Of a DNA stretch of 64,000 nt, positions 8,876-18,100 are shown piece after piece. Numbering within the stretch: the first letter of the stretch is position 1; each line of letters begins with the position of its first letter. Location of the stretch: positions 636,929-700,928 of the forward strand of contig NZ_JACCFW010000001.1 in the NCBI RefSeq assembly GCF_013410455.1, in the 5' to 3' direction. The notes below the pieces were generated by a model that saw nothing but the letters and a program-made list of their open reading frames with translations, had not been told where the DNA came from and searched no databases. Source of the stretch: Allobranchiibius huperziae. Lineage in GTDB: Bacteria > Actinomycetota > Actinomycetes > Actinomycetales > Dermatophilaceae. A program made the translations under genes and the position numbers.

Positions 8876-9403
8876 GTGCCCGAGATCACCGACGAGATGC
8901 TGCTGCAGCTGACCGCGGCCGAACGCGGACAGCTGACCGCCCGCCTGCAGGCGCTCGCCGCCGCGGACTACCACCCGCCGACCAGGGTGGTTCGGGCGAG
9001 GCGGTGGTTCCCGCGCATCCTCGCCGCCTGCTGCGCGTTGCTCGTGCCCTGGATCATCACGCTGGCGGCCCGGCTGCCGCGGCACTACGTCGCCGGTCAC
9101 TGGCAGGTGGTGTGGATCGGTTTCGACGTGGCGCTGTTCGGAGCGCTCGCCTGGGCGGCGTGGTCGCTGTGGCGCCGGCAGACCATCGCCATCGCGGCCA
9201 CCATCGTCGCCGCCACGCTGCTGCTGTGCGACGCGTGGTTCGACGTCACCACCTCGGCTCCTGGATCGGACCTGGCGGTCAGCCTCGCGACCGCGTGTCT
9301 GGTCGAGATCCCGCTGGCAGCGTGCCTGGTCTTCGTCTCCTATCGGGTGCGCTCGGTCACCGTCAGCCTGAGTCGGGGGCGCGTGCCGACGTACCGCCGC
9401 TGA
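8876..9403 (+). CDS. Small four-helix membrane protein, function unknown
   Basis: The 175-residue protein has a short soluble N-terminus ('EITDEMLLQLTAAERGQL') and four hydrophobic segments at about 43-65, 75-97, 101-124 and 132-155. A short basic tail follows. I do not recognise the family. The GTG at 8876 is chosen because upstream residues of the longer frame look like untranslated leader and overlap the tRNA side; a GAAGG lies about 14 bases upstream, so the start is moderately secure. It is separated from the next gene by 86 bases and may be transcribed alone. Confidence 0.65.
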   Translation: MPEITDEMLLQLTAAERGQLTARLQALAAADYHPPTRVVRARRWFPRILAACCALLVPWIITLAARLPRHYVAGHWQVVWIGFDVALFGALAWAAWSLWRRQTIAIAATIVAATLLLCDAWFDVTTSAPGSDLAVSLATACLVEIPLAACLVFVSYRVRSVTVSLSRGRVPTYRR

Positions 9404-9489
9404 CAGCGCCGAAATGCAATCCATGCCCGCCGGGTGAACGAACCACGGGACGACAGGCCTCTCTCGAAACAACAGGAGTACCTACTGCC

Positions 9490-10323
9490 ATGACCACCGT
9501 GACCGCGAGCTCAGGACTGTTGGGCAAGACCAACCTCTACGTCGAGGACTCCGGCGGTGACGGACGCGCCATCGTCCTGATCCACGGCTGGCCGCTGTCG
9601 GGGGAGTCCTGGGCGGGTCAGGTGCCCGCGCTGCAGCAGGCGGGCTACCGCACGATCGTCTACGACCGTCGCGGGTTCGGGCGCAGTGACAAGCCCACAA
9701 CCGGCTACGGCTACGACACGCTCGCCGAGGACCTCGACGCCGTCCTCGCCGAGCTCGACATCCGCGACGCGACGCTGGTGGGCTTCTCGATGGGCGGCGG
9801 CGAGGTCGCCCGCTACGTCTCGAAGTTCGGCGAGGAGCGGCTGCGCAGCGTCGTCTTCGCCTCCGCCGTGCCGCCGATGATGCTGCAGACCGGTGACAAC
9901 CCCGAGGGTCCGCTCACCAAGACCGCCGCCGCTCAGATGACCGCGCAGCTGACCAAGGACCAGGACGCGTTCTACGACGAGTTCACGACGGCCTTCTTCT
10001 CGGTCAACGGCGAGCTGAAGGTGACCGAGGCCCAGCGGCAGGACGCGCTGCGGATGGCCGGTCAGGCCAGCAAGCTGGCGGCGCTGCAGTGCATGACGTC
10101 GTTCGGCACCACCGACTTCCGTGATGACCTGTCGAAGGTCACGGTGCCGACGCTCGTCATGCACGGTGACGCCGACGGCACCGTGCCGTTCGAGGGATCC
10201 GGCAAGCGGACCCACGAGGCCATCACGCAGAGCCGGCTGCACGTCATCGAGGGCGCTCCGCACGGGGCCAACGTCAGCCACGAGGCCGAGTTCAACGAGG
10301 CGCTGCTCGACTTCCTGGCCTGA
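9490..10323 (+). CDS. Alpha/beta hydrolase, non-heme haloperoxidase/arylesterase type
   Basis: The 277-residue protein has the order expected for cofactor-free haloperoxidases and perhydrolases: oxyanion segment 'VLIHGWPLSGESW', 'TIVYDRRGFGRSDKP', nucleophile elbow 'GFSMGGGEVARY', an acid in 'TLVMHGDADGTVPF', and a histidine in 'IEGAPHGANVSH'. These enzymes hydrolyse esters and, with peroxide, make peracids; the natural substrate is unknown. The ATG at 9490 follows an AGGAG about 11 bases upstream. It stands alone before the crotonase gene, which has its own promoter-like box. Confidence 0.85.
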   Translation: MTTVTASSGLLGKTNLYVEDSGGDGRAIVLIHGWPLSGESWAGQVPALQQAGYRTIVYDRRGFGRSDKPTTGYGYDTLAEDLDAVLAELDIRDATLVGFSMGGGEVARYVSKFGEERLRSVVFASAVPPMMLQTGDNPEGPLTKTAAAQMTAQLTKDQDAFYDEFTTAFFSVNGELKVTEAQRQDALRMAGQASKLAALQCMTSFGTTDFRDDLSKVTVPTLVMHGDADGTVPFEGSGKRTHEAITQSRLHVIEGAPHGANVSHEAEFNEALLDFLA

Positions 10324-10348
10324 GCGCTCCTCGGGTCACAATGGCCCG

Positions 10349-11137
10349 ATGACCGACTCCGCGCAGCCCACCGACCCGCCCGCACTCGTCACGTACGACG
10401 TGTCCGGGCGGGTCGCTCGCGTCACCCTGGACTCCCCGCGCAACCGCAACGCCCTCAGCACCCACCTGCTCGACGAGCTGCTGCGGGCGCTGGAGAGCGC
10501 GGCCGAGGACGAGTCGGTGCGGGTCGTCGTCCTCGGGCACACCGGCGGCACCTTCTGCGCAGGAGTGGACCTCAACGAAGTCACCGGCGAGGACGACCCG
10601 AACACCGCCCGGGGGATCCGCCTGACCGCCGTGATGCGGGCGATCGCCGCGCACCGCTGCCCGGTGGTCGGGCAGATCGACGGGCACGTACGCGCGGGCG
10701 GGGTCGGCCTGGTCGCCGCGTGCGACCTGGTGGTCGCCGGACCCAAGTCGACCTTCGCATTGACCGAATCGCGGCTCGGGCTCGCGGCGTTCGTCATCTC
10801 CCTCACCGTGTTGCCACGCCTCACGAGCCGGGCGGCCGCGCGCTACTTCCTCACCGGTGAGACCTTCGACGCGGCGACGGCGCGCGAGATCGGTCTGGTG
10901 ACCGAAGCCGCGGAGGATGCCGAAGCAGGTGCCGGCGAGTTGGTCGAGCGCCTCACGCAGGCGTCACCGCAGGGGCTCGCGGAGTCCAAGGCGCTGGTGA
11001 ACCGCCAGCTCCTGGCCCGCTTCGACCACGACCGCGAGTGGGCCATCGAGCAGTCCGCGCGGCTCTTCGCCTCGTCCGAGGCACGCGAGGGGATGGCCGC
11101 GTTCCTCGCGAAGCGGCCGCCGAGCTGGCTGGCCTGA
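10349..11137 (+). CDS. Enoyl-CoA hydratase/isomerase family protein
   Basis: The 262-residue crotonase-fold protein carries 'LDSPRNRNALS', 'GGTFCAGVDLNE' (first oxyanion-hole and CoA region) and 'HVRAGGVGLVAACDLVVA' (second oxyanion-hole region). The usual catalytic Glu after GG is replaced by Gly/Val, so classic hydratase chemistry is uncertain; 'LTESRLGLA' keeps a Glu at the second catalytic position. Expected role is CoA-ester processing in fatty or branched acid breakdown. A CACAAT box at 10337-10342 lies six bases before the ATG, so the mRNA may be leaderless. The gene converges on an AI-2E family gene across a repeat array. Confidence 0.82.
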   Translation: MTDSAQPTDPPALVTYDVSGRVARVTLDSPRNRNALSTHLLDELLRALESAAEDESVRVVVLGHTGGTFCAGVDLNEVTGEDDPNTARGIRLTAVMRAIAAHRCPVVGQIDGHVRAGGVGLVAACDLVVAGPKSTFALTESRLGLAAFVISLTVLPRLTSRAAARYFLTGETFDAATAREIGLVTEAAEDAEAGAGELVERLTQASPQGLAESKALVNRQLLARFDHDREWAIEQSARLFASSEAREGMAAFLAKRPPSWLA

Positions 11138-11165
11138 CGTCTCGTCGCCCGCCCGCGCGTTTGGG

Positions 11166-11512
11166 GCCGAGCGGGCCGAAACGGTCGTCGGCAGCGGGTG
11201 ATCGGCGCGCGGCTGGGACCGAGCGGGCCGAAACGACGGCTGGCGACCAGCGGCGGGCGCTCGTTCGGGTCCAGGCGGGCCGAAAAAAGGGCACCGCGCG
11301 GTCCCTTACGCGGGAGGAGACGGCTCCCGTCCGCTGACAAGGGCACCGCGCGGTCCTTGGTGCGAGAGGGCGGGGCGCAGGTGTGCTGACAAGGGCGCCG
11401 CGCGGTCTGTTGTGGGGTAGGGCGAGGCGCGGGTGTGCTGACAAGGGCACCGCGCGGTCCTTTGTGCGGGAGCGCGCGGCTCCCGTCCGCTCACAACGGC
11501 GCCGCGTGGGCC
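11166..11512. repeat. Intergenic tandem array with 52-bp period
   Basis: Between the convergent crotonase and AI-2E genes, similar segments recur every 52 bases. A first core, GGNCCGAGCGGGCCGAAA, starts at 11166, 11218 and 11270. The third copy runs into a second core, AAGGGCACCGCGCGGTCC, at 11288, 11340, 11392 and 11444, with a decayed copy near 11495. The first about 20 bases of each unit are conserved and the remaining about 30 vary. No open frame or cas gene is associated. A related core occurs in the array at 45.5 kb. Confidence 0.85.
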
Positions 11513-11548
11513 CCCATGCGACGGCAGCCGGCTTGCGCCGAGCGTGAG

Positions 11549-12943
11549 CTAGTCCTTGTCCAGGGTGTCGGCCACGTCCGGGTCGACCGTCCCGCGAGAG
11601 GCGTCGGGTTTCGAACGACGGACCCGACCGAGCAGCGCACCCACGCGACCGGTCGACTCGTCCTCCGCGTCGGGCCGATCTGACCGCCACCGCTTCGCCA
11701 TCACGATGCCGTGCTTCTCGCCGGCTTCGGCGGCCATCACTCCCTCGGGTGTGATGGGTTCCAGCTGATCGGCGTGCACGTCGCCGGTACGCAGGTCGAT
11801 CTGCTCGTTCATGTAACGGAAGATCACCGTCACGGTGGCGGCGACCGGCACGGCGAGGAACGCGCCGGTGATCCCGAACTCGTCACCTCCGAAGGCCACC
11901 GACAGCAGCACCACGCCGGGGTGCAGCTCCATCGACCTGCTCTGGAAGATCGGGGACAGGATGTGCCCCTCGAGCTGTTGCACCAGCACGATGACGCCCA
12001 GCAGGATCAGCGCCTTGGTCAGCCCGACCGTCACGAGCGCGACCAGCACTGCGATGGCACCGGCCACGAACGCGCCGACGATCGGGATGAAGCCGCCGAA
12101 GAACGTCAGGACGACCAGCGGTAGCGCGAGCGGCACCTGCAGCACCCACAGGCCGATGCCGATGCAGATCGAGTCGATCGCGCTGACGATGGCCTGGGCC
12201 CGGATGAAGCCGCCGAGCGTGCTGTAGGCCCGGGACAGCGCCTCGGTCATGTGGGAACCGGCGCCACGACCGGCGATCCGGCGTACGAAGGGCAGGAAAC
12301 GCGGCCCGTCCTTGATGAAGAAGAAGGTCAGCACGAGGGCGACCAGCAGGGAGACCAGCACCTGGGTGGCGATGGTCGCTCCGGAGAGCACGCCGTTGGC
12401 GATCTTGTCCCCGCTGGTCTGCAGCTTGCTGGTCAGTTGCTTGACGGCGCTGTTGAGCTGGGTGGACGACAGGTTGAAGGGCGCCTCGCTGAGCCGGCTC
12501 TGCAGGTCGTGCACGCCGGCCACGGCCTTGTCGGTCAGGTCGCCCCACTGCGAGCTCACGGTGGTGCCGATGAGGGTGAAGACCCCGCCCAGGACCACGA
12601 ACATCCCGATCATCGTGGTCGCCGCGGCCAGCGCCGGGGGGAAGCCCTTGCTGCGCAGCCACCGGGCCGGCGGCCACAGCACGGTGGAGAGGATGAGCGC
12701 CAGGATGACCGGGAGCAGCGCGCTCCAGAAGATCCCGATGACCTTGAACACCACCCAGATGCCGGCGGCGATGATGACCATCCGCAGCGACCAGCTGGCC
12801 GTCCAGCGCAGGCCCGCGCTGATCACCTGGGAGCGGTCCACCCCGACGTTCGGCGTGCGGTCGATCGCGTCCTGGCGGCTGGTGTCGGTGCGTTCCTCGA
12901 CATTCGGTCTCTCCAGGGACGCCGGACTCGGCCTCTGCGTCAT
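11549..12943 (-). CDS. AI-2E family transporter (YhhQ/PerM-type membrane protein)
   Basis: The 464-residue protein has about eight hydrophobic segments in the AI-2E/PerM arrangement: an N-terminal pair near 55-95, one near 110-135, then a cluster including 'VLVSLLVALVLTFFFIKDG', 'IGIGLWVLQVPLALPL' and 'FFGGFIPIVGAFVAGAIAVL'. The conserved 'PIVGAF' is visible. Soluble tails are hydrophilic, with an acidic/basic C-terminus of about 90 residues. Members export small molecules or ions, but substrates are mostly unproven. The ATG at 12943 follows a GAAGGG about seven bases upstream. The gene is monocistronic and convergent with the crotonase gene. Confidence 0.85.
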   Translation of the reverse strand: MTQRPSPASLERPNVEERTDTSRQDAIDRTPNVGVDRSQVISAGLRWTASWSLRMVIIAAGIWVVFKVIGIFWSALLPVILALILSTVLWPPARWLRSKGFPPALAAATTMIGMFVVLGGVFTLIGTTVSSQWGDLTDKAVAGVHDLQSRLSEAPFNLSSTQLNSAVKQLTSKLQTSGDKIANGVLSGATIATQVLVSLLVALVLTFFFIKDGPRFLPFVRRIAGRGAGSHMTEALSRAYSTLGGFIRAQAIVSAIDSICIGIGLWVLQVPLALPLVVLTFFGGFIPIVGAFVAGAIAVLVALVTVGLTKALILLGVIVLVQQLEGHILSPIFQSRSMELHPGVVLLSVAFGGDEFGITGAFLAVPVAATVTVIFRYMNEQIDLRTGDVHADQLEPITPEGVMAAEAGEKHGIVMAKRWRSDRPDAEDESTGRVGALLGRVRRSKPDASRGTVDPDVADTLDKD

Positions 12944-13083
12944 GATGTGCCCTTCGTCGAGGTCGTGACCAGGTCACGTACGGCTGGGCCCCACCCAACC
13001 AGGTCAGGTCCATTGTGACTGCAGGGGAGGCTTCTGCAGATCGCCTACGCGCCTGGATACGCCCGGGTAACCTCGGAACGACC

Positions 13084-15135
13084 ATGGCAGGCGACAACGA
13101 TCCCGAGCGTCCTTCGGGCTCCCGCTGGCCACGTCGAGGTCCGCGTTCCTCCGGGCGCGGACCGGCGGACGAGCCGCAGGAGCGCGACGAGACGGCACCG
13201 GGCCGTCCGGGCGCAGTTCAGCGTTCGAACGCGGCACCGGGGCGGCCTCGTGCCGCGAAAGCACCGGCGCCCTCCGGCAGTACGTCGGCACGCCTGAGGC
13301 CCGCTGCCCGGCGCCCACGTCCGTCGGTCGGAGGCGCGACACCGGCGTCGGCCGGTAGGTCGGCACGTCCAGGGCCTTCTGCCCGACCTGCCGGGTCCAC
13401 CCGCCCGGTCGTTACGGGCGCGTCTCGGGCCGTCCTCCCCGCCGATGCATCGATGGCGTCCGGTGCGGCCGGGGGTGGCGTGTCCGGAGCCACCGTCGCC
13501 GGGGGCGGCGGGCGGCAGGGTCCCGTGGGCAAGGTCGCCAGGCTCGGTGTCCTCGCCCTGATCCTGGTGGTGGTGATCGCCGGGGCGTTGGTGTGGCAAT
13601 ACGGCCAAGGAAGCAGCAGCGTGGCGAGCGCGTGCCCGAAGAAGAGCCAGGTGAAGGTGGCGGTGCCCGACGAGATGTACAGCCTCGTCCTCGACCAGGC
13701 TCGCGCTGCTGAGGAGGCAGGCGGGTGCGCGGCGTACACCGTGGTGGACGAACCCGCCGGCCAGGTCGCCCAGCAGATCACGTCTGGCGGCGACAGCGTG
13801 CCGGATGTGTGGATCCCCGACAGCCCGATCTGGGTCGATGACGTTTCGAGCAGGCTGGGCAGCGGATGGGTCACCCAGGGCGGCACGATCGCCACCAGTC
13901 CGGTGGTCTTCGCCGTGCCGAAGAGCCTGCAGGGCATCCGCAAGTACAACAAGAAGACCGACTGGCGCACCATCTTCGCGTCCGGGTTGCCGATCAGCGT
14001 CAGTGACCCGGTCGACTCATCGACCACCATCTCCGCCGCCGCGACCGCCGAGCAGGTGACCAGCAATATCAGGCAGCGGAACACGTTCTTCAAGAGCCTG
14101 ATCACGCTCAGCAGGAGCTCGCAGACGCCGCGCGCCCTGCAGGACAAGGCGACCAAGGGGTCCTCGCAGGCCCGCATGTACCCCGCGACCGAGCAGCAGG
14201 TGCTCACGTTCAACCGCGCGCACCCGACGCGGAAGTTGCTGACGTTCACTCCCCGTCAGGGAGCTCCCCAGCTGGAGTACCAGTGGGTGGTGCCCGTGAA
14301 GTCGGACGCCCCCGACGCGAAGGTCCTGAGCGCCCTGTACGAGCGGCTGACCTCACCGGGCGTCAAACGCCAGCTCGTCGCCGCCGGTTTCCGGGTGCCG
14401 GACGCCGCCGCGCCGAGCCCCGCGGCCCTCCCGAGTTACGCCAAGATAATCTCCCAGCCCAGCAGCTCGGAGTCGGTGCTCGCGGTCAAGGACTACAACG
14501 AACTTGCCAAGGACGCGCGGATGCTGGTCCTGCTCGACGTGTCCGGGTCGATGACCGCTCCGATCGCCCAGGGGCAGAGTCGGATCGAGCTGCTGGAGCA
14601 GTTCAGCATCGGTGCACTCGACGCGCTGCCGCCGACCACGAAGATCGGAGCGTGGGCGTTCTCCACCAACCTGGTCGGCTCTCAACCCTGGCTCGACGAG
14701 TCCGGCGGCATCGAGTCGATCGCGCACACCCCCGCCGGCGACGCCTTCAAGGCCAACCTGAAGGCTGCCGTCAAGACCCTGCCCGACCTGGTGGTCCGCA
14801 ACGGTGACACCGCGCTCTACGACAGCACCTGGGCGGCGTACCAGCGGGTGAGCGCCTCGTACGATCCTCGCTACGTCAACTCCGTGGTCATCCTGACCGA
14901 CGGGGCCAACGACAACCCTGCCGGCGGTCTCAGCCTGCAGCAGCTCGTCAGCAAGCTGCGCGGCGCCTACAACCCCGCCAAACCGGTCAAGATCGTCGCT
15001 ATCGGGATCGGCGACCAGATCGACAAGTCCGCGCTCGACACGATGGCGTCCGCGACCAACGGACTGTCCTACCAGGCGCGCACCCCCCAGGACGTCACGA
15101 ACGTCTTCTTGGACGCCTACCTCAAACGCGGCTAG
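13084..15135 (+). CDS. Membrane-anchored substrate-binding/VWA fusion protein
   Basis: The 683-residue protein starts with about 145 residues rich in Pro, Arg and Ser (cytoplasmic). One membrane helix follows at about 149-172 ('LGVLALILVVVIAGALVW'). Outside is a periplasmic-binding-protein-like domain at about 185-470 ('VPDVWIPDSPIWVDDV', 'TSPVVFAVPKS'). A von Willebrand A domain occupies about 477-680, with metal-site motif DVSGS near 485-489, 'NGDTALYDSTW' and 'VVILTDGAND'. It probably binds ligands or partners at the cell surface; ligand unknown. A TAACCT box at 13068-13073 lies ten bases before the ATG. The next gene follows after 42 bases with its own -10 box. Confidence 0.82.
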   Translation: MAGDNDPERPSGSRWPRRGPRSSGRGPADEPQERDETAPGRPGAVQRSNAAPGRPRAAKAPAPSGSTSARLRPAARRPRPSVGGATPASAGRSARPGPSARPAGSTRPVVTGASRAVLPADASMASGAAGGGVSGATVAGGGGRQGPVGKVARLGVLALILVVVIAGALVWQYGQGSSSVASACPKKSQVKVAVPDEMYSLVLDQARAAEEAGGCAAYTVVDEPAGQVAQQITSGGDSVPDVWIPDSPIWVDDVSSRLGSGWVTQGGTIATSPVVFAVPKSLQGIRKYNKKTDWRTIFASGLPISVSDPVDSSTTISAAATAEQVTSNIRQRNTFFKSLITLSRSSQTPRALQDKATKGSSQARMYPATEQQVLTFNRAHPTRKLLTFTPRQGAPQLEYQWVVPVKSDAPDAKVLSALYERLTSPGVKRQLVAAGFRVPDAAAPSPAALPSYAKIISQPSSSESVLAVKDYNELAKDARMLVLLDVSGSMTAPIAQGQSRIELLEQFSIGALDALPPTTKIGAWAFSTNLVGSQPWLDESGGIESIAHTPAGDAFKANLKAAVKTLPDLVVRNGDTALYDSTWAAYQRVSASYDPRYVNSVVILTDGANDNPAGGLSLQQLVSKLRGAYNPAKPVKIVAIGIGDQIDKSALDTMASATNGLSYQARTPQDVTNVFLDAYLKRG

Positions 15136-15165
15136 TGCGGGGCGTCGTCGAGGCCACCGCACCGT

Positions 15166-15171
15166 TAGCCT
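15166..15171 (+). promoter_or_regulatory. -10 box of a leaderless promoter
   Basis: TAGCCT lies six bases before the GTG at 15178. This spacing places the transcription start at or next to the codon and favours that GTG over the one at 15175. No ribosome site is present. Confidence 0.6.
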
Positions 15172-15177
15172 GTCGTG

Positions 15178-18100
15178 GTGACAGACGTCGAGACCGGCAC
15201 GGACGAATCAGCCCGCACCGCACTGGTTTCGAAGGCGGCCAAAGCCTGGCAGGAGCAGCTGTCCGCCATCGGCGGGCCGAACTCGCTGCTGTGGGACGCC
15301 GGCACCGTCACTGATCAGCGGATCGATCTGACCACCGCGCATCCGGCGGGGATGGCCCGCCTGCTGTCCTCCGGCACCGCCCGCTTCTCAGAGCTCTTCC
15401 GCGAGCCGGCTGCCCGCGAGCGGGTGCTGGAGCAGGGCCGCGGCGTCGCGCACCTCGCGGCCCGCCTGTACGACGACTTCGGGCTCACCTCCTGCCATCT
15501 GGCCGCCGGCATCGCGAGCTGGTCCTGGGCCGGCGCCGACCGCACCCCGCACGCACCGGTGCTGCTGCGCACCTGCACGTTGCGGCCGGTCGCCGATGAT
15601 CTGCACCTGGTCGTCTCCGACCGGGTCGAGGTCAACCCGGTGCTCGTCGCGACCCTCACCGCCCTCGGCGTGGACCTGAACACGCGGGCCGTCCTGGACG
15701 CGGTCGCGCTCGGCAGCAACTTCGACCCACGCGCGGCGTACGACGTCATGCGCGCCGCCTGCGCGGGGCTGCTGGACTTCCGCATCGAGCCCCGCCTGAC
15801 GGTGGGTGTCTTCAGCCGTTTCAAGCTGCCGTTGATGCGCGACCTGCCCGATCAGGCGACGACGCTCGCGCAGGGACACGTCGTGCCCGCGCTCGCCGGC
15901 GACCCGCAGGAGATGGACGAGGTCGGGGCACTGCCGCCGGAATACAGCGAGCACGACCCCAGGGACGAGTGGCTCGCGCTCGACCTGGACTCCACCCAGC
16001 AGGAGGTGGTGGACGCCGTCATCGCCGGTGCGAACCTGTGCGTGCTCGGCGCCGCCGGCACCGGCAAGACGCACACCGTGGCCGCCCTCATCGCGTCGAT
16101 GGCGGCACAAGGTCGGCGGGCCCTCTTCGTCTCCCACGCCCGGGCGAGCATCGACGACGTGCAACAGCACCTGGCCGGGGCCGGCCTCACCGATGTGATG
16201 CTCGACCTCGGACGTGCGGACCGCACACCCCAGCAGGTGCTCCAGCACCTGCGGGACGTGCTGCACGCCGCGTCGGGATCGGCCGAACGAGTGCCCGCGC
16301 TCGATGTGGACGTCGCAGCACTGCGCTCGCGCGTGCAGCAGCACTACGCGCTCATGCACGAACCCCTCGACCCGTGGGGGGTGACCCTGGACGAGGCACA
16401 GGATCAGCTCACCCGGCTCAGCCGTCGCACCCCGCCGCCGCGGTCTCGGGTGCGGCTCACCGGCGACGCGTTGACCGGCATCGGGGGCGTCCGTCGACGC
16501 AACGACCTGCAGCAGCAGCTGGCGGCCGTGGTCGCAGGCGGCGCCTGGTCGACCACGGGGGAGACCGACGCCTGGTACGGCGCGCGCCTGGTCGGTGCCA
16601 GCCAGACCGAGCGCGCCCAGGAGATCGTCGAGCGGCTCTCCGGCGGAGGGCTCGCGACCCACCAGGCGCCATGGGAGGAGCTCTGTACTGACCTGGGGCT
16701 GCCCGCGCCGACGAGTCTGGTGGCCGAGGAGGAGCTGCTCGAGCTGCTGCGGCAGGTGCACCAGACGCTCGAGGTGTTCCAGACGGAGATCTTCGACGCG
16801 CCACTCGACGACATGGTCACCGCCACCACCGGTCGCCGCGAGCGTGCCGGCGTCGAGCAGCGCGTGGGCGCGCTGGAGCGCCGGCGGCTCGAACGACAGG
16901 CCCGCGCGTTGTTGCGCCCCGGTGCGCCGCCGCGCGATCTGCACGCCGTGCTGGTGCGCGCTCGCGACCAACGCCAGCAGTGGCGTGCGGCTGCCGGACC
17001 CGGAGCCCGTCCGGCGACCCGCACGAGCGTGCCCGAGTTGGCGCGCCGGGCCGAGGAGCTGCGCGGTGAGCTGGAGTGGCTGGGCGAGCGTCTGGCGGAC
17101 ACCCCGGACGGCGGCGAACTGCTCGACATGGACTACCAGGCGCTTCAGGAACGACTGGAGCTGCTCGCCGCCCAGCCTGCGCGTCTGCAGGCCGCGGCGG
17201 CGTCCCTGCCGACCCTGGACCGGCTGCGGGACGTCGGGCTCGGGGACCTCCTCGCCGACCTGGCGTCGCGGCACGTGCAGGCTGCGGATGCCGCGCAGGA
17301 GCTGGAGTTCGTGTGGTGGGCATCGATCGTGAACCACGTCGCCGCGTCCATCCCGGCGTACGAGGAGGGCACCGGAGACCAGGTGCGCGGGACGGCGCAG
17401 GCGTACGCCGGCGCCGACAGCCGCCACCTCAGCCTCGGCGCCGCCCGGTTGCGGGCCACCATCGCCGCGCAGCGCGCGGCGGCCGAGCGTGACCTGCCGG
17501 AACAGGTGGGGTCCCTCGAGCGCCATTCCGGGCGCGTCGGTGAGTTGCTCCGGGTGGCACCGGAGCTCACGACTGCGCTCGCGCCCTGCTGGGCCATGTC
17601 ACCCCTCGCGGTGCCCACGCACCTGCCCGCCGGGCTCTGGTTCGACGCCGTCATCGTCGACGACGCGTCGGCGGTGTGGACCGCGCACGCCGTACCGGCG
17701 ATCGCCCGGGGGGCGCAGCTGGTCGTCTTCGGCGACCCGGCCGGTGCCGCGCCCGCGCCGTTCCCGACCGGCCCTGCCGCACGCGGCGGCGACGTGCTGC
17801 TCGACCGCGCGCGTGAGCTCTTCCCCGTATGCGCCCTCGGCACCCACTACCGCTCCTTCGACGAGCGGCTGTTCGGTTTCGCGGCGGCCCGGGTCTACGA
17901 CGAGGAGATCGTCACCTTCCCCGCGGCCGACCGGTCCGGCGGTCTGCGCCTGGACGTGGTGGGCGACGTACGCTACGACGACGGCACGTCACCGGGCGAG
18001 GTGGAGCACGTCGTGCAGGTCCTGCTGGACCAGGTGCGCGCCCGCCCGCAGGAGAGCATCGGGGTCGTGTCCTTCGACGCCCGCCATGCGGAACGGATCC

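Noticed and set aside
11288-11512. CRISPR-like array
   Set aside because: Units share an about 20-base block with variable remainder, but blocks themselves vary, variable parts are similar to one another, no leader is visible and no cas gene is in the window.
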